Shown piece after piece: positions 29,262 to 38,358 of a stretch of DNA of 64,000 nucleotides. The notes beneath the pieces were generated by a model. It made no database searches. It was not told the DNA's origin and saw only the letters and a list, made by a program, of their open reading frames with translations. The position numbers and the translations under genes were made by a program. Origin of the DNA: Geopseudomonas aromaticivorans (lineage in GTDB: Bacteria; Pseudomonadota; Gammaproteobacteria; Pseudomonadales; Pseudomonadaceae); assembly GCF_019097855.1 (NCBI RefSeq), contig NZ_JAHRGL010000020.1:1-64000 (forward strand), given 5' to 3'. The number at the start of each line of letters is the position of its first letter. Position 1 is the stretch's first letter.

Positions 29262-30125
29262 GTGAACAGCAGCTTGATGATGAAGGCAATCCTCGCGCAG
29301 CTCGGCGCGGGCGATATCGTTCCCTACCTGGGGCCCGGCGTGCTGCGCGGGGTGGTCGATCGCCTGAGCGGCAAGGCCATGCCGGCCGACAGCGACAGCC
29401 TGATCCTCGCCATGACCGGCGGCCAGCCGATGGCGCCACGGCTGATGTACGAGTTCCCGCGCGCGGCCATGCACCTGGAGAACAAGAAGGGGCGCAGCTT
29501 CATCGAGCGCTTCCTGACCGAGACCTACGGCGGCGACAACTGGACGCCCTCGCCCGTGCACCAGTGGCTGGCCGACCAGCGCCTGCCCTACGTGATCGAC
29601 TGCAACCGCGACACCCAGCTGCAGCGCTGCTACGCCGACCGCGCGCACACCCTGGTGGTCGGCGCGGCGCGTATCGCCGCCACCCCCTACCGCTTCGATC
29701 TCTACCAGTTCGACGCCGGCCAGTACCGGCGCATCGAACTGGCCGAGGTGGACGGCGAACTGCCGGTGCTGTTCAAGCCGCTCGGCACGCCGCTGCCCAA
29801 GCCCGGCTACGTCGCCTCGGATGCCGACTTCGTCGACTACATCACCGAGCTGATGGGCGGCTTCGCCGTCCCGGCCTGGGTCAAGCTCAAGCGCCGCAAC
29901 CAGCGCTACCTGTTCCTCGGCATGCACTTCAACCGCGACACCGAACGCATGGTGATGAGCGACCTGATCCACGACGCCGCCACGCCGGCCGGCTGGGCGC
30001 TGATCGCCGAGCCGAGCGACAAGGAGCGCAAGGTCTGCGCGCGCAAGGACCTGCAACTGATCGAGGCCGACTGGAGCAGTCTGTTCGCCCTCGCCAGCCC
30101 CGCCGCCGCCGAGCGGGTGGCCTGA
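29262..30125 (+). CDS. SIR2-like domain protein, nif-associated
   Basis: A 287-residue protein resembling the SIR2-like nucleotide-binding fold. IVPYLGPGVLRG matches the GAGxS loop position, YVIDCNRDTQL the TTNYD position, and YLFLGMHFNRDTERMV the C-terminal GYSFxD block. Key glycine and serine positions deviate (GPGVL), so NAD binding is uncertain. The GTG at 29262 has GGAGAG 5 bp upstream; a longer frame from 29172 begins inside the promoter. Divergent placement with a sigma-54 promoter suggests NifA-controlled expression. The function is unknown. Confidence 0.6.
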   Translation: MNSSLMMKAILAQLGAGDIVPYLGPGVLRGVVDRLSGKAMPADSDSLILAMTGGQPMAPRLMYEFPRAAMHLENKKGRSFIERFLTETYGGDNWTPSPVHQWLADQRLPYVIDCNRDTQLQRCYADRAHTLVVGAARIAATPYRFDLYQFDAGQYRRIELAEVDGELPVLFKPLGTPLPKPGYVASDADFVDYITELMGGFAVPAWVKLKRRNQRYLFLGMHFNRDTERMVMSDLIHDAATPAGWALIAEPSDKERKVCARKDLQLIEADWSSLFALASPAAAERVA

Positions 30126-30161
30126 TTCCCCTTTCTTCCCCCGACACAGAGAGAACCCACC

Positions 30162-30728
30162 ATGCTGCTGCAAACCTACGAAGCGCAGAACCTGCTGTGC
30201 AACCTCAGCGTCAAAGGCGCCACCAGCCAGGCTGACACCTACGCCTTCCGCGGCGACCTGGTCCTGGAGGAAGGCGAGATTGCCGACGATGCCGGCCGCC
30301 GCCTGCCGCCGACCGCGGTGGTCAAACAGGCCGCGCTGCTGGTCAAGGGCAACAAGCTGACCATGGTCAGCGGCATCATCACCGAGCTGGCCCAGGTGCC
30401 GCTGTTCATCGAGCGCTATCGCCACGACCTGGCCGTCGACGTGCACGTGCTGTTCTATGTGGAAAACCTGAGCAAGGCGCTGAGCACCGACCTCGATGGC
30501 GTCGGCATCATCCTGCTGCCGCACGCCGACGGCGGCGCGGCCTGGAACACCCTGATGGGCGACCTGCGCCTGGAAAAGGACGACTTCAAGGGCCAGAGCG
30601 CCGAAGACAAGGTCGTCACCATGGCCGACGCCCTAGCCACCTTCAAACCGAAGCTCGACAGCCTCGGCTTCAGCGAATGCCTCACCTTCGTCAGCACCGC
30701 GCGCCGCGAGCACCGCGGTCCGGTCTGA
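30162..30728 (+). CDS. Unknown nif-associated protein
   Basis: A 188-residue soluble protein, 36 bp after the SIR2-like gene and probably cotranscribed. It begins MLLQTYEAQNLLCNLSVKGA and contains VVKQAALLVKGNKLTMVSGIITELAQVPLFIERYRHDL and HVLFYVENLSKAL. No motif, signal peptide or membrane helix is evident. A strong terminator follows, so these two genes form a complete unit opposite nifH. Confidence 0.6.
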   Translation: MLLQTYEAQNLLCNLSVKGATSQADTYAFRGDLVLEEGEIADDAGRRLPPTAVVKQAALLVKGNKLTMVSGIITELAQVPLFIERYRHDLAVDVHVLFYVENLSKALSTDLDGVGIILLPHADGGAAWNTLMGDLRLEKDDFKGQSAEDKVVTMADALATFKPKLDSLGFSECLTFVSTARREHRGPV

Positions 30729-30767
30729 GTTCCCCGTTCCCTTGCTGTCCAGCTAGGCCAATAAGCC

Positions 30768-30796
30768 ACTCCCCCGCACCTGGGGGAGTTTTTTTC
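30768..30796 (+). terminator. Rho-independent terminator after the SIR2-like gene pair
   Basis: ACTCCCCC and GGGGGAGT form an 8-bp stem around a 6-base loop, followed directly by a run of seven Ts. This is a canonical intrinsic terminator on the plus strand. Confidence 0.88.
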
Positions 30797-30810
30797 GCGC
30801 CCTCGCTGCA

Positions 30811-30991
30811 CAGCATCCGCTCACCCGCAGGGTGCGCCGCGCGCACCATCGTGCAGCCCCAGGTGCGCATGGCGCAGCCTACTTTCCGCTGGGGGAGCTT
30901 TTCCGGCACGCCCTGCGCAGCATCCGCTCGCCCGTAGGGTGCGCCGCGCGCACCGTCGTGCAGCCCCAGGTGCGCATGGCGCAGCCTACTT
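30811..30991. repeat. Tandem pair of 74-bp direct repeats
   Basis: 30811-30884 and 30918-30991 agree at 71 of 74 positions. Each carries facing arms GGTGCGCCGCGCGCACC and GCGCATGGCGCAGCCTAC. The second copy runs 6 bp into the stop end of the XRE regulator gene. Short inverted arms suggest a REP/BIME-like unit. Confidence 0.75.
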
Positions 30992-31726
30992 CTCGCTCCG
31001 CCGCAGGGCGGTGAACGCGCCCAGCTCCCACTCGCGCAGCGCCAGCAGCAGCCCGCAGCCGTGGCGTTTGCCCAGCGGGGCGGCGAGGCTCTCCTCGTGC
31101 AGTTCAGCGAACTTCTGCCGCAACTTGCGGATCTCCGCCTGCAGGCGCGCCTGCGCCGACTCGGTGAGCATGCCGTGGGCGAACGCCAGCAGCTCGTCGC
31201 TGCCGGCAAAGTCGCTGGCGAGGAAGTCGCCCAGGCCGCGGCGGCGGAAGAACGCGCGGATCGGTCCGGCGGGCAGCCAGTCGAAGTCGCGCGCCACGTT
31301 GAGGCGCACGCGGTTGCCCGGCAGCAGCTGGATCAGGCGCAAACGGTCGAGGCGCGCCAGGCGCTGGATGCACTCGGCCTCGCTGAGCCGGTATACGCTG
31401 AGGATGTCCGCCAGGGGCCACTGGTTGAGCACGCACACCGCCACCAGCAACAGCTTCTCGTCGCCGATCAGCTCCTGCTCCTGGTCTTCGCTGAGGGTGT
31501 GCAGGCGGCTTTCGCCGAGCGCCGCCTCCTGGGTCAGCTCGGCGAGGGTGAAGCCGAGCAGGTGGCTGACCTGCAGCAGCCGCTCGAGGCTGAAGCTGCC
31601 GCTGGCGAACAGGCGCTTGACGCTGGCTTCGGAGAGGTCGAGGGCGGCGGCCAGGTCACGGTAGGTCATGCCGCGGGCCTTGAGCTGGCGCTTGAGGGTG
31701 GTCAGCAGCTGGTCGAGTTCGCTCAT
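30986..31726 (-). CDS. XRE-family transcriptional regulator
   Basis: A 246-residue regulator. The N-terminal helix-turn-helix is MTYRDLAAALDLSEASVKRLF (residues 20-40), followed by a Cro/CI-type helix (FSLERLLQVSHLLGFTLAELTQEA). The C-terminal part is helical, without an obvious ligand domain; RLSEAECIQRLARLDRLRLIQLL resembles a second winged-helix. It is divergent from the ceramidase-like gene, which it may regulate. Confidence 0.8.
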   Translation of the reverse strand: MSELDQLLTTLKRQLKARGMTYRDLAAALDLSEASVKRLFASGSFSLERLLQVSHLLGFTLAELTQEAALGESRLHTLSEDQEQELIGDEKLLLVAVCVLNQWPLADILSVYRLSEAECIQRLARLDRLRLIQLLPGNRVRLNVARDFDWLPAGPIRAFFRRRGLGDFLASDFAGSDELLAFAHGMLTESAQARLQAEIRKLRQKFAELHEESLAAPLGKRHGCGLLLALREWELGAFTALRRSEK

Positions 31727-31841
31727 GGGAAAGTCGCAGATTCCGATACTTTGCCGGTCAGTCTACGCACCTTTTTCCGCCAGAGTTTCGCGATATACCA
31801 ACTGCCGCCATCCTGAGGCCACCTACCTCGTGGAGACCGCC

Positions 31842-32660
31842 ATGGAACGCTGCTCTCGTCACCGCCTGCACCACCTACCGCTGCTGCTCAGCCTGCTGCT
31901 GGGCATCGCCACCCTGCTCCACGGCCCCATCGCCCAGCTGGAGAACTACCACGCCTTCGCCGACCAGCTGACCCTGCTGGGCATCCCCCACTGCGCCGAC
32001 GTGCTGTCCAACCTCGGCTTCGCCGGGGTGGCCCTGTGGGGCCTGTGGCGCCTGACGCCGGCACGCCGCACGGCCGAGCTGGCGGCCGGCTGGCCCGGCT
32101 ATGCGCTGTTCCTGGTCGGCCTGCTGCTGACCGCCGCGGGTTCGAGCTGGTACCACCTCGCGCCCGACGACCATCGCCTGCTCTGGGACCGCCTGCCCAT
32201 CGCCCTCGCCTCCGCCGGCCTGCTCGCCGGGGTGTGGGGCGACTGCCGCCAGCGCCGCAGCGCCGGGTTCGCCGCCGGGCTGGGCCTGGCCGCCATCTTC
32301 GGCGTGCTCTGGTGGTATGGCGGCGCGCTGCAGGGCGGCGGCGACCTGCGCCCCTACCTGCTGCTGCAGGTGCTGACGATGCTGCTGATCCCGCTGTGGC
32401 AATGGCTGTACCGCCGCCCGCGTGGCGAGCGCCTGGCCTTCGGCGCCGCGCTGGGCCTGTACGCGCTGGCCAAGGTCGCCGAACTGCTCGACCACCCGCT
32501 CGCCGCCCTGCTGCCGCTGAGCGGGCACAGCCTCAAGCACTTGCTGTCGGTCGCCGCCACCGCCGTGGTGGTCGCCTGGCTGGTGCGCCGCCGCACCGCC
32601 GCGCTGGCCGCCGACACCGCGCCGATGGCACCATCGCCAACCGGCACCCACTTTCACTGA
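31842..32660 (+). CDS. Ceramidase-like (CREST superfamily) membrane protein
   Basis: A 272-residue protein with about seven hydrophobic helices. ADVLSNLGFAG carries the Asp/Ser/Asn pattern and SSWYHLAPDD the His/Asp pattern of alkaline ceramidase-type hydrolases, and SGHSLKHLLSV carries the C-terminal His pair. The CREST family uses such residues to bind zinc. The true substrate is unknown. It lies 14 bp before a phospholipid-remodelling gene. Confidence 0.65.
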   Translation: MERCSRHRLHHLPLLLSLLLGIATLLHGPIAQLENYHAFADQLTLLGIPHCADVLSNLGFAGVALWGLWRLTPARRTAELAAGWPGYALFLVGLLLTAAGSSWYHLAPDDHRLLWDRLPIALASAGLLAGVWGDCRQRRSAGFAAGLGLAAIFGVLWWYGGALQGGGDLRPYLLLQVLTMLLIPLWQWLYRRPRGERLAFGAALGLYALAKVAELLDHPLAALLPLSGHSLKHLLSVAATAVVVAWLVRRRTAALAADTAPMAPSPTGTHFH

Positions 32661-32674
32661 ATCAGGGAACGATC

Positions 32675-34840
32675 ATGCTGAAAACCTTCCTGCGCAGGCT
32701 GCTGACCGCACTGTTCCGCGTCCGCGTCCACGGCGATCCCGAGTCCCTGTACAACCCGCGCACGCTGATCGTCGCCAACCACGAGTCGTTCCTCGACGGC
32801 CTGCTGCTCGGCGTGTTCCTGCCGGTAGACGCGATGTTCGTGGTGCACACGCAGATCGCCAACCGCCCGCTGTTCCGTTGCCTGCTGCGCTTCGTGCCGC
32901 ACCTGGCGGTCGACTCGAGCAGCCCGCTGGCGCTCAAGCAGATCGTCAAGCTGGTGGAAAGCGGCCGGCCGGTGGTGATCTTCCCGGAAGGGCGGATCAC
33001 CCGCACCGGCTCGCTGATGAAGATCTACGACGGCGCCGCCTTCGTCGCCGCCAAGACCGGCGCGACCATCGTGCCGGTGCGCATCGACGGCGCCGCGCGC
33101 AGCTATTTCGGCCGCCTGGCCGGGATCTATCCGCGCCAGCTGCTGCCGCGGGTCGACATCCATGTCCGGCCGCGCCGGCACATCGCCATGCCCGCGCTGC
33201 CCTCGGCCAAGCTGCGCCGCCGCCGCGCCGGCGAGCTGCTGCGCGACATCCTGCTCGACATGCTGGTCGCCACCCGGCCGCAGCGCACCCTGTTCGAGGC
33301 CTTCCTCGACGCCCGCGCCACCTTCGGCAACCAGTACAAGCTGGTCGAGGACATCCGCATGGTCGAGGAGTCCTACGGCTCGCTGCTGAAGATGGCGCTG
33401 GCCCTCGGCCGCCTGCTGTCGCGGCACACGGCGCCTGGCGAGATCGTCGGCGTGCTCACCCCCAACGCCGCGCCGACCCTCGGCCTGGTGCTCGGCCTGT
33501 CGCTGAACGGGCGGGTGCCGGCGATGCTCAACTACACCGCCGGCGCCGAGGGCCTGCGCGCCGCCTGCACCGCCGCCGACATCAAGACCATCGTTGCCTC
33601 GCGCAGCTTCATCGACAAGGCCCACCTCGGCGGCCTGCTCGAGCAGCTGCCAGGCATCCGTGTGCTCTATCTGGAAGACCTCAAGGCGCAGCTCGGCCTC
33701 GCCGACCGCCTGTGGCTGCTCGCCCACCTGCTCGTGCCGCACAAGGCCGCCGTGCCCCAGCAGGCGGACGACGCCGCGCTGGTGCTGTTCACCTCCGGCT
33801 CCGAGGGCAAGCCCAAGGGCGTGGTGCACTCGCACAGCTCGCTGCTGGCCAACGTCGCCCAAGTGCGCGCGGTGGCCGACTTCACCCCGCTCGACAAGTT
33901 CATGATGGCGCTGCCGCTGTTCCACTCCTTCGGCCTGACCTGCGGCGTGCTGCTGCCGCTGGTGTCCGGCTGCAAGGTGTTCCTCTACCCCAGCCCGCTG
34001 CACTACCGCATCGTCCCCGAGCTGGTCTACGACCGCGACTGCAGCGTGCTGTTCGGCACCTCGACCTTCCTCGGCAACTACGCCAAGTTCGCCCACCCCT
34101 ACGACTTCGGCCGCCTGCGCTATGTGGTCGCCGGCGCCGAGCGCCTCAACGAGGAAGTGCGGCAGACCTGGATCGACAAGTTCGGCATCCGCATCCTCGA
34201 AGGCTACGGCGTCACCGAGTGCGCGCCGGTGGTGGCGGTGAACGTGCCGATGGCCTGCCGGCGCGGCAGCGTCGGCCAGTTGCTGCCCGGCATGCAGTAC
34301 GAGCTGGAGCCGGTGCCCGGCATCGCTGACGGCGGCGCCCTGCAGGTGCAGGGGCCGAACCTGATGAAGGGCTACCTGCTGTTCGACCAGCCCGGCGTGA
34401 TCCAGCCGCCGCCGGCCAGCCGCCCCGGCTGGTACGCCACCGGCGACATCGTCGAGGTCGACGCCGACGGTTTCCTGCACATCCGCGGCCGCCTCAAGCG
34501 CTTCGCCAAGATCGCCGGCGAGATGGTCTCGCTGGAGGTGGTCGAGCAGATCGCCGCCAGCGCCGCGCCCGGCGCCGTGCATGCCGCCTCGACGCGCAGC
34601 GACGCCAGCAAGGGCGAGGCGCTGGTGCTGTTCACCACGGCCACCGACCTCGCTCGCGAGCAGCTGCTGGCCGCCGCGCGCCGCCTCGGCGCCCCGGAGC
34701 TGGCCGTGCCGCGGGTGATCCGCCCGGTCGACGCCCTGCCGCTGCTCGGCTCGGGCAAGACCGACTACCTCAGCCTCAAGCGCCTCGCCGAAGCCACCGC
34801 CAGCGAGGCGGCGGAAACCACCCAGGACAACCCGACATGA
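32675..34840 (+). CDS. Aas-like acyltransferase / acyl-ACP synthetase
   Basis: A 721-residue bifunctional enzyme resembling Aas, which re-acylates lysophosphatidylethanolamine. The PlsC-type acyltransferase (residues about 1-200) has NHESFLDG (the HX4D box) and FPEGRITRTG. The AMP-binding domain (about 230-710) has LFTSGSEGKPKGVVHSH, the EGYGVTECAPVV adenylate motif and YATGDIVEVDADGFLHIRGR. The ATG is overlapped downstream by the transporter start (ATGA). Confidence 0.88.
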   Translation: MLKTFLRRLLTALFRVRVHGDPESLYNPRTLIVANHESFLDGLLLGVFLPVDAMFVVHTQIANRPLFRCLLRFVPHLAVDSSSPLALKQIVKLVESGRPVVIFPEGRITRTGSLMKIYDGAAFVAAKTGATIVPVRIDGAARSYFGRLAGIYPRQLLPRVDIHVRPRRHIAMPALPSAKLRRRRAGELLRDILLDMLVATRPQRTLFEAFLDARATFGNQYKLVEDIRMVEESYGSLLKMALALGRLLSRHTAPGEIVGVLTPNAAPTLGLVLGLSLNGRVPAMLNYTAGAEGLRAACTAADIKTIVASRSFIDKAHLGGLLEQLPGIRVLYLEDLKAQLGLADRLWLLAHLLVPHKAAVPQQADDAALVLFTSGSEGKPKGVVHSHSSLLANVAQVRAVADFTPLDKFMMALPLFHSFGLTCGVLLPLVSGCKVFLYPSPLHYRIVPELVYDRDCSVLFGTSTFLGNYAKFAHPYDFGRLRYVVAGAERLNEEVRQTWIDKFGIRILEGYGVTECAPVVAVNVPMACRRGSVGQLLPGMQYELEPVPGIADGGALQVQGPNLMKGYLLFDQPGVIQPPPASRPGWYATGDIVEVDADGFLHIRGRLKRFAKIAGEMVSLEVVEQIAASAAPGAVHAASTRSDASKGEALVLFTTATDLAREQLLAAARRLGAPELAVPRVIRPVDALPLLGSGKTDYLSLKRLAEATASEAAETTQDNPT

Positions 34841-36714
34841 GTTCGCAATTCGCCCTGCTCAAGACCCGCCGCTTCGGCCCGTTCTTCGCCACCCAGTTCC
34901 TCGGCGCGTTCAACGACAACCTGTTCAAGAACGCGCTGGTGGTGCTGCTGACCTTCCAGGCCGCGCAGTGGACCAGCCTCGGCGTCGGCCTGCTGGCCAA
35001 CCTGGCGGCGGGCATCTTCATCCTGCCGTTCTTCCTGTTCTCCGCCACCGCCGGGCAACTGGCCGACAAGTACGACAAGGCCCGCCTGGCGCGGCTGGTC
35101 AAGCTGCTGGAGATCGCCATCGTGCTGGTCGCCGGCGCCGGCTTCGCCCTGCGCAGCCTGGAACTGCTGTTCGCCAGCCTGTTCCTGCTCGGCCTGCACT
35201 CGACCCTGTTCGGCCCGGTGAAGTACGCGATCCTGCCGCAGCACCTGCACCAGGACGAGCTGGTCGGCGGCAATGCGCTGATCGAGGCCGGCACCTTCGT
35301 CGCCATCCTCGTCGGCACCCTGATCGGCGGCCTGCTCGCCGGCACGAATGGCGGCACCCTGTGGATCACCGCCGGCTGCCTGCTGGTCGCCGTGCTCGGC
35401 TATCTCGCCAGCCGCGGCATTCCCGCCGCGCCGGCGCCGGAGCCGGGCCTCACGGTCAACCTCAACCCGCTCAGCGAAACCTGGCGCAACATCGGCTTCG
35501 CCCGCAAGAACCGCACGGTGTTCCTGGCGATCCTCGGCATCTCCTGGTTCTGGCTGTACGGCGCGCTGCTGCTCGCCCAGTTCCCGGCCTACGCCAAGGA
35601 CGTGCTCGGCGGCAGCGAGAGCAGCGTGACCCTGCTGCTGGCCGTGTTCACCTTCGGCATCGGCATCGGCTCGCTGCTCTGCGAACGCCTGTCGGGCAAG
35701 CAGGTGGAGATCGGTCTGGTGCCGCTCGGCTCCATCGGCCTGACCCTGTTCGGCCTCGACCTGGCCTTCGCCTCTCCCAGCGCTGCGCCGGCCGGCCCGC
35801 TGGCCCTCGGCGCGCTGCTGCAACAGCCGCACCTGCTGCATGTGCTGTTCGACCTGTTCGCCCTCGGCCTGTTCGGCGGCTTCTTCATCGTGCCGCTGTA
35901 CGCGCTGATGCAGCTGCGCTCCGACCCGGCGCACCGCGCGCGGATCATCGCCGCCAACAACATCATGAACGCGCTGTTCATGGTGGTCGGCGCCGGCGCC
36001 GCGGCCGGGCTGCTGTCCAGCGGCCTGTCGATCCCCACCCTGTTCGCCGTCGCCGCGCTGTGCAACGCCGCCGTGGCGGTCTACATCTACCGCCTGGTGC
36101 CGGAGTTCCTGCTGCGCTTCGTGGTCTGGCTGCTGGTGCATACGGTGTACCGCCTGGACACCCGCGACATCGCGCGCATCCCCGCCAGCGGTCCGGCACT
36201 GCTGGTGTGCAACCACGTCAGCTACGTCGACGCGCTGGTGATCGCCGCCGCCTGCCGGCGGCCGATCCGCTTCGTCATGGACCGGCACATCTTCCGCTGG
36301 CCGCTGCTGTCGTTCGTGTTCCGCGCCGCCCGCGCCATCCCCATCGCCCCGGCCAGGGAGGATGCCGCGTTGCTGGAGCGGGCCTATGACGAGGTGGCGA
36401 ACGCGCTGGGCGCCGGCGAGCTGGTGGCGATCTTCCCGGAGGGGCGCCTCACCGCCGACGGCGAACTCGGCGAGTTCCGCCCCGGCCTGCGCCGCATCCT
36501 CCAGCGCCACCCGGTGGCCGTGCTGCCCATGGCGCTGTCCGGCCTATGGGCCAGCCCGTTCTCGCGCCAGGCGCGCACCCTGGCGCAGCGCCTCGGCCAA
36601 CTGCACCCGCTGCGGCGCATCGCCCTCGCCGTGGGCGAGCCGGTGGCGGCTTTGGAGGCTGAGCCGGAGGCGCTGCGCCAGCGGGTGCTGGAGCTGCGCG
36701 GAGCCGTGCAATGA
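34837..36714 (+). CDS. MFS lysophospholipid transporter fused to a PlsC acyltransferase
   Basis: A 625-residue fusion. The N-terminal 420 residues are an LplT-like MFS transporter (FGPFFATQFLGAFNDNLFKNAL is the family start). The C-terminal 200 residues are a PlsC acyltransferase with NHVSYVDA (HX4D) and FPEGRLTADGEL. It overlaps the Aas-like gene by 4 bp, so transport and re-acylation of lysolipids are coupled. The fused order resembles YihG/Aas-system arrangements in other proteobacteria. Confidence 0.88.
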   Translation: MSSQFALLKTRRFGPFFATQFLGAFNDNLFKNALVVLLTFQAAQWTSLGVGLLANLAAGIFILPFFLFSATAGQLADKYDKARLARLVKLLEIAIVLVAGAGFALRSLELLFASLFLLGLHSTLFGPVKYAILPQHLHQDELVGGNALIEAGTFVAILVGTLIGGLLAGTNGGTLWITAGCLLVAVLGYLASRGIPAAPAPEPGLTVNLNPLSETWRNIGFARKNRTVFLAILGISWFWLYGALLLAQFPAYAKDVLGGSESSVTLLLAVFTFGIGIGSLLCERLSGKQVEIGLVPLGSIGLTLFGLDLAFASPSAAPAGPLALGALLQQPHLLHVLFDLFALGLFGGFFIVPLYALMQLRSDPAHRARIIAANNIMNALFMVVGAGAAAGLLSSGLSIPTLFAVAALCNAAVAVYIYRLVPEFLLRFVVWLLVHTVYRLDTRDIARIPASGPALLVCNHVSYVDALVIAAACRRPIRFVMDRHIFRWPLLSFVFRAARAIPIAPAREDAALLERAYDEVANALGAGELVAIFPEGRLTADGELGEFRPGLRRILQRHPVAVLPMALSGLWASPFSRQARTLAQRLGQLHPLRRIALAVGEPVAALEAEPEALRQRVLELRGAVQ

Positions 36715-37115
36715 AACCCTCCCAGCCGCCCCCGGAAGCGCCCGCGCTGCAGGCCGCGATCCTCCGCCCCGATCCGGCCGCCGCCTTCTTCACCGCCGAA
36801 CGCTGCCGTATCCTCGAAGTGCTCAACCACGCCGGCGACCCGGCCGTCTCGGTGGCCGAAGCCCGCGTCGCACCCGGTGTCACCACCCAGCTGCACCGCC
36901 TGCACGGCGTGGTCGAGCGCTACCTGATCGTCAAAGGCCGCGGGATGGTCGACGTCGGTGGCCTGCAGCCGAGCGAGGTCGGCCCCGGCGACCTGGTGGT
37001 GATCCCGGCCGGCGTGCCGCAGCGGATCGGCACCCTCGGCGAGGAAGAGCTGGTGTTCTACTGCATCTGCACACCGCGCTTCACGCCGGAGTGCTACGAG
37101 ACGCTGGGGGAGTGA
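36711..37115 (+). CDS. Cupin-domain protein
   Basis: A 134-residue single-domain cupin. Motif 1 is GVTTQLHRLHGVVERYLIVKG and motif 2 is GDLVVIPAGVPQRIG, with the metal-ligand His residues in H.LH. It overlaps the transporter stop (ATGA) and closes the ceramidase-Aas-MFS-cupin string. The substrate is unknown. Confidence 0.8.
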   Translation: MKPSQPPPEAPALQAAILRPDPAAAFFTAERCRILEVLNHAGDPAVSVAEARVAPGVTTQLHRLHGVVERYLIVKGRGMVDVGGLQPSEVGPGDLVVIPAGVPQRIGTLGEEELVFYCICTPRFTPECYETLGE

Positions 37116-37126
37116 ACCCGAAACCG

Positions 37127-37194
37127 GCATTCCCGCGCAGGAGGGAATCCAGCAGGCCCGTGGCACCTGGGCTCCCGCCTGCGCGGGAGCGACG
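37127..37194. repeat. REP-like palindromic repeat copy
   Basis: Two facing palindromic arms; the right arm, 37166-37194, is an exact 29-bp inverted copy of 14724-14752. It lies after the cupin gene. Confidence 0.7.
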
Positions 37195-37214
37195 GTTCGT
37201 GAGTAATCGGGGAC

Positions 37215-37296
37215 GCAGGGTGGGCAACTCGCGCAGCGATTGCCCAGCGCTGGGCGCGCGTGCGGGTGGACGAGGCTGCGCCGTTGTCCAGCCTAC
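37215..37296. repeat. Dispersed extragenic repeat, copy 1
   Basis: Carries GGGCAACTCGCGCAGCGATTGCCC then GAGGCTGCGCCGTTGTCCA. The same layout recurs at 38359-38435. It ends at the MerR gene stop. Confidence 0.6.
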
Positions 37297-37865
37297 TGGC
37301 CGGTCTCGATGCGCGACAAGCGGCGAATGCTTGCCACCTCCGCCGGATCGAGGCCAAGCAACTTCAGGAAGTTCGCATGCTCGTCGGGGTCTTCGCGCTC
37401 GAACTCCATGTGCCACAGGTGCATTGCCTCTTCGTTGAAGCCTGCTCGCCGCAACAACTCAACCCACGACTCCTTGTCCCAGTGTTGACGAGCGTTTCGG
37501 ACCTCGGGAGCCGCGAGCAGACGTGCGAGATCGCGCTGCTGCTTGCGGATACGCTCCACCTCCTGGCTGAGACTGAGCAGACGCTTCTCCAGTAACGCCA
37601 TAGGCCCAGCACCTGCTCGCAAGACCGATTCAGCGGCCGGCGAAAGGATGCTGCGTATGTCGGCCAGCGCCAGACCCGACTCACGCAGGCGACGGATGGT
37701 GAGCAGGCGATCCAACTCGGACTGCCCATAGAGGCGGTAGCCGGCCGGGCTACGCCCGCAAGGAGCCAACAGCCCGATGGACTCGTAATGCAGGATCGAG
37801 GAGCGCGCCAGCCCGACGCGTTTGGCGAGCTGGCCGAGCGTGAACGTGCTGCGGGATTGGCTCAT
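37293..37865 (-). CDS. MerR-family transcriptional regulator
   Basis: A 190-residue regulator. The winged helix is FTLGQLAKRVGLARSSILHYESIGLL (residues 8-33), with the RLYGQSELDRLLTIRRLRESGLALADIRSIL wing and helix. The C-terminal dimerisation coil (LEKRLLSLSQEVERIRKQQRDLA) leads to a unique helical effector region without the metal-binding Cys pair of MerR/CueR. It is coupled (ATGA) to the preceding small gene. Confidence 0.85.
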   Translation of the reverse strand: MSQSRSTFTLGQLAKRVGLARSSILHYESIGLLAPCGRSPAGYRLYGQSELDRLLTIRRLRESGLALADIRSILSPAAESVLRAGAGPMALLEKRLLSLSQEVERIRKQQRDLARLLAAPEVRNARQHWDKESWVELLRRAGFNEEAMHLWHMEFEREDPDEHANFLKLLGLDPAEVASIRRLSRIETGQ

Positions 37866-38278
37866 AACGGCAGAGGCTGGCGGTCGGGTGGCGTGAAGCG
37901 CTCCCGTGCCGCCTCCGAGTACAAGGTTTCCTCGCTATAGTGGCGCGCCAGGACGAGGCGCGCACCACCGACCAGATCGGCGTTGGCGGCAAGAAAATCC
38001 GGCCAAGCGAGCGCCCTGTTGCTGGCGCCGCCATGCGCCATCAGACGGACCAGTGCTTCGGAAAGGGTTCGGTTGTACTTTCCCGGGACACCCAGACGAG
38101 TCGCCAGCCGGGCGATCGCGTTACAGGTTTCCGCCACCGCCTCTTCCAGCGAACGACGCTGGAGCAGCAGCCAAGCTGCCCGCATGTGGCCGAGGTGATC
38201 AAAGCCGGCTGGCGGCATGCTGGAATCCAGAAAGGCGGCAAGAAACTGGTCGTCAGACATTGATTTCGGACCGGTCAT
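37862..38278 (-). CDS. Hypothetical protein preceding the MerR regulator
   Basis: A 138-residue soluble helical protein: FDHLGHMRAAWLLLQRRSLEEAVAETC, then VPGKYNRTLSEALVRLMAHGG. His-rich helices (GFDHLGHMRAAW) resemble a conserved small family often beside MerR genes, but I cannot name a function. AGGAG precedes the ATG. The stop overlaps the MerR start, so the two are coupled. Confidence 0.6.
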   Translation of the reverse strand: MTGPKSMSDDQFLAAFLDSSMPPAGFDHLGHMRAAWLLLQRRSLEEAVAETCNAIARLATRLGVPGKYNRTLSEALVRLMAHGGASNRALAWPDFLAANADLVGGARLVLARHYSEETLYSEAARERFTPPDRQPLPL

Positions 38279-38358
38279 GATCTGCTCCTGTGGAATGGGA
38301 GCGCCAAGCTTCGACCCTACTATAGTCGTCAGGTCAAGCCGTAATGAGCCAAAGCAAC

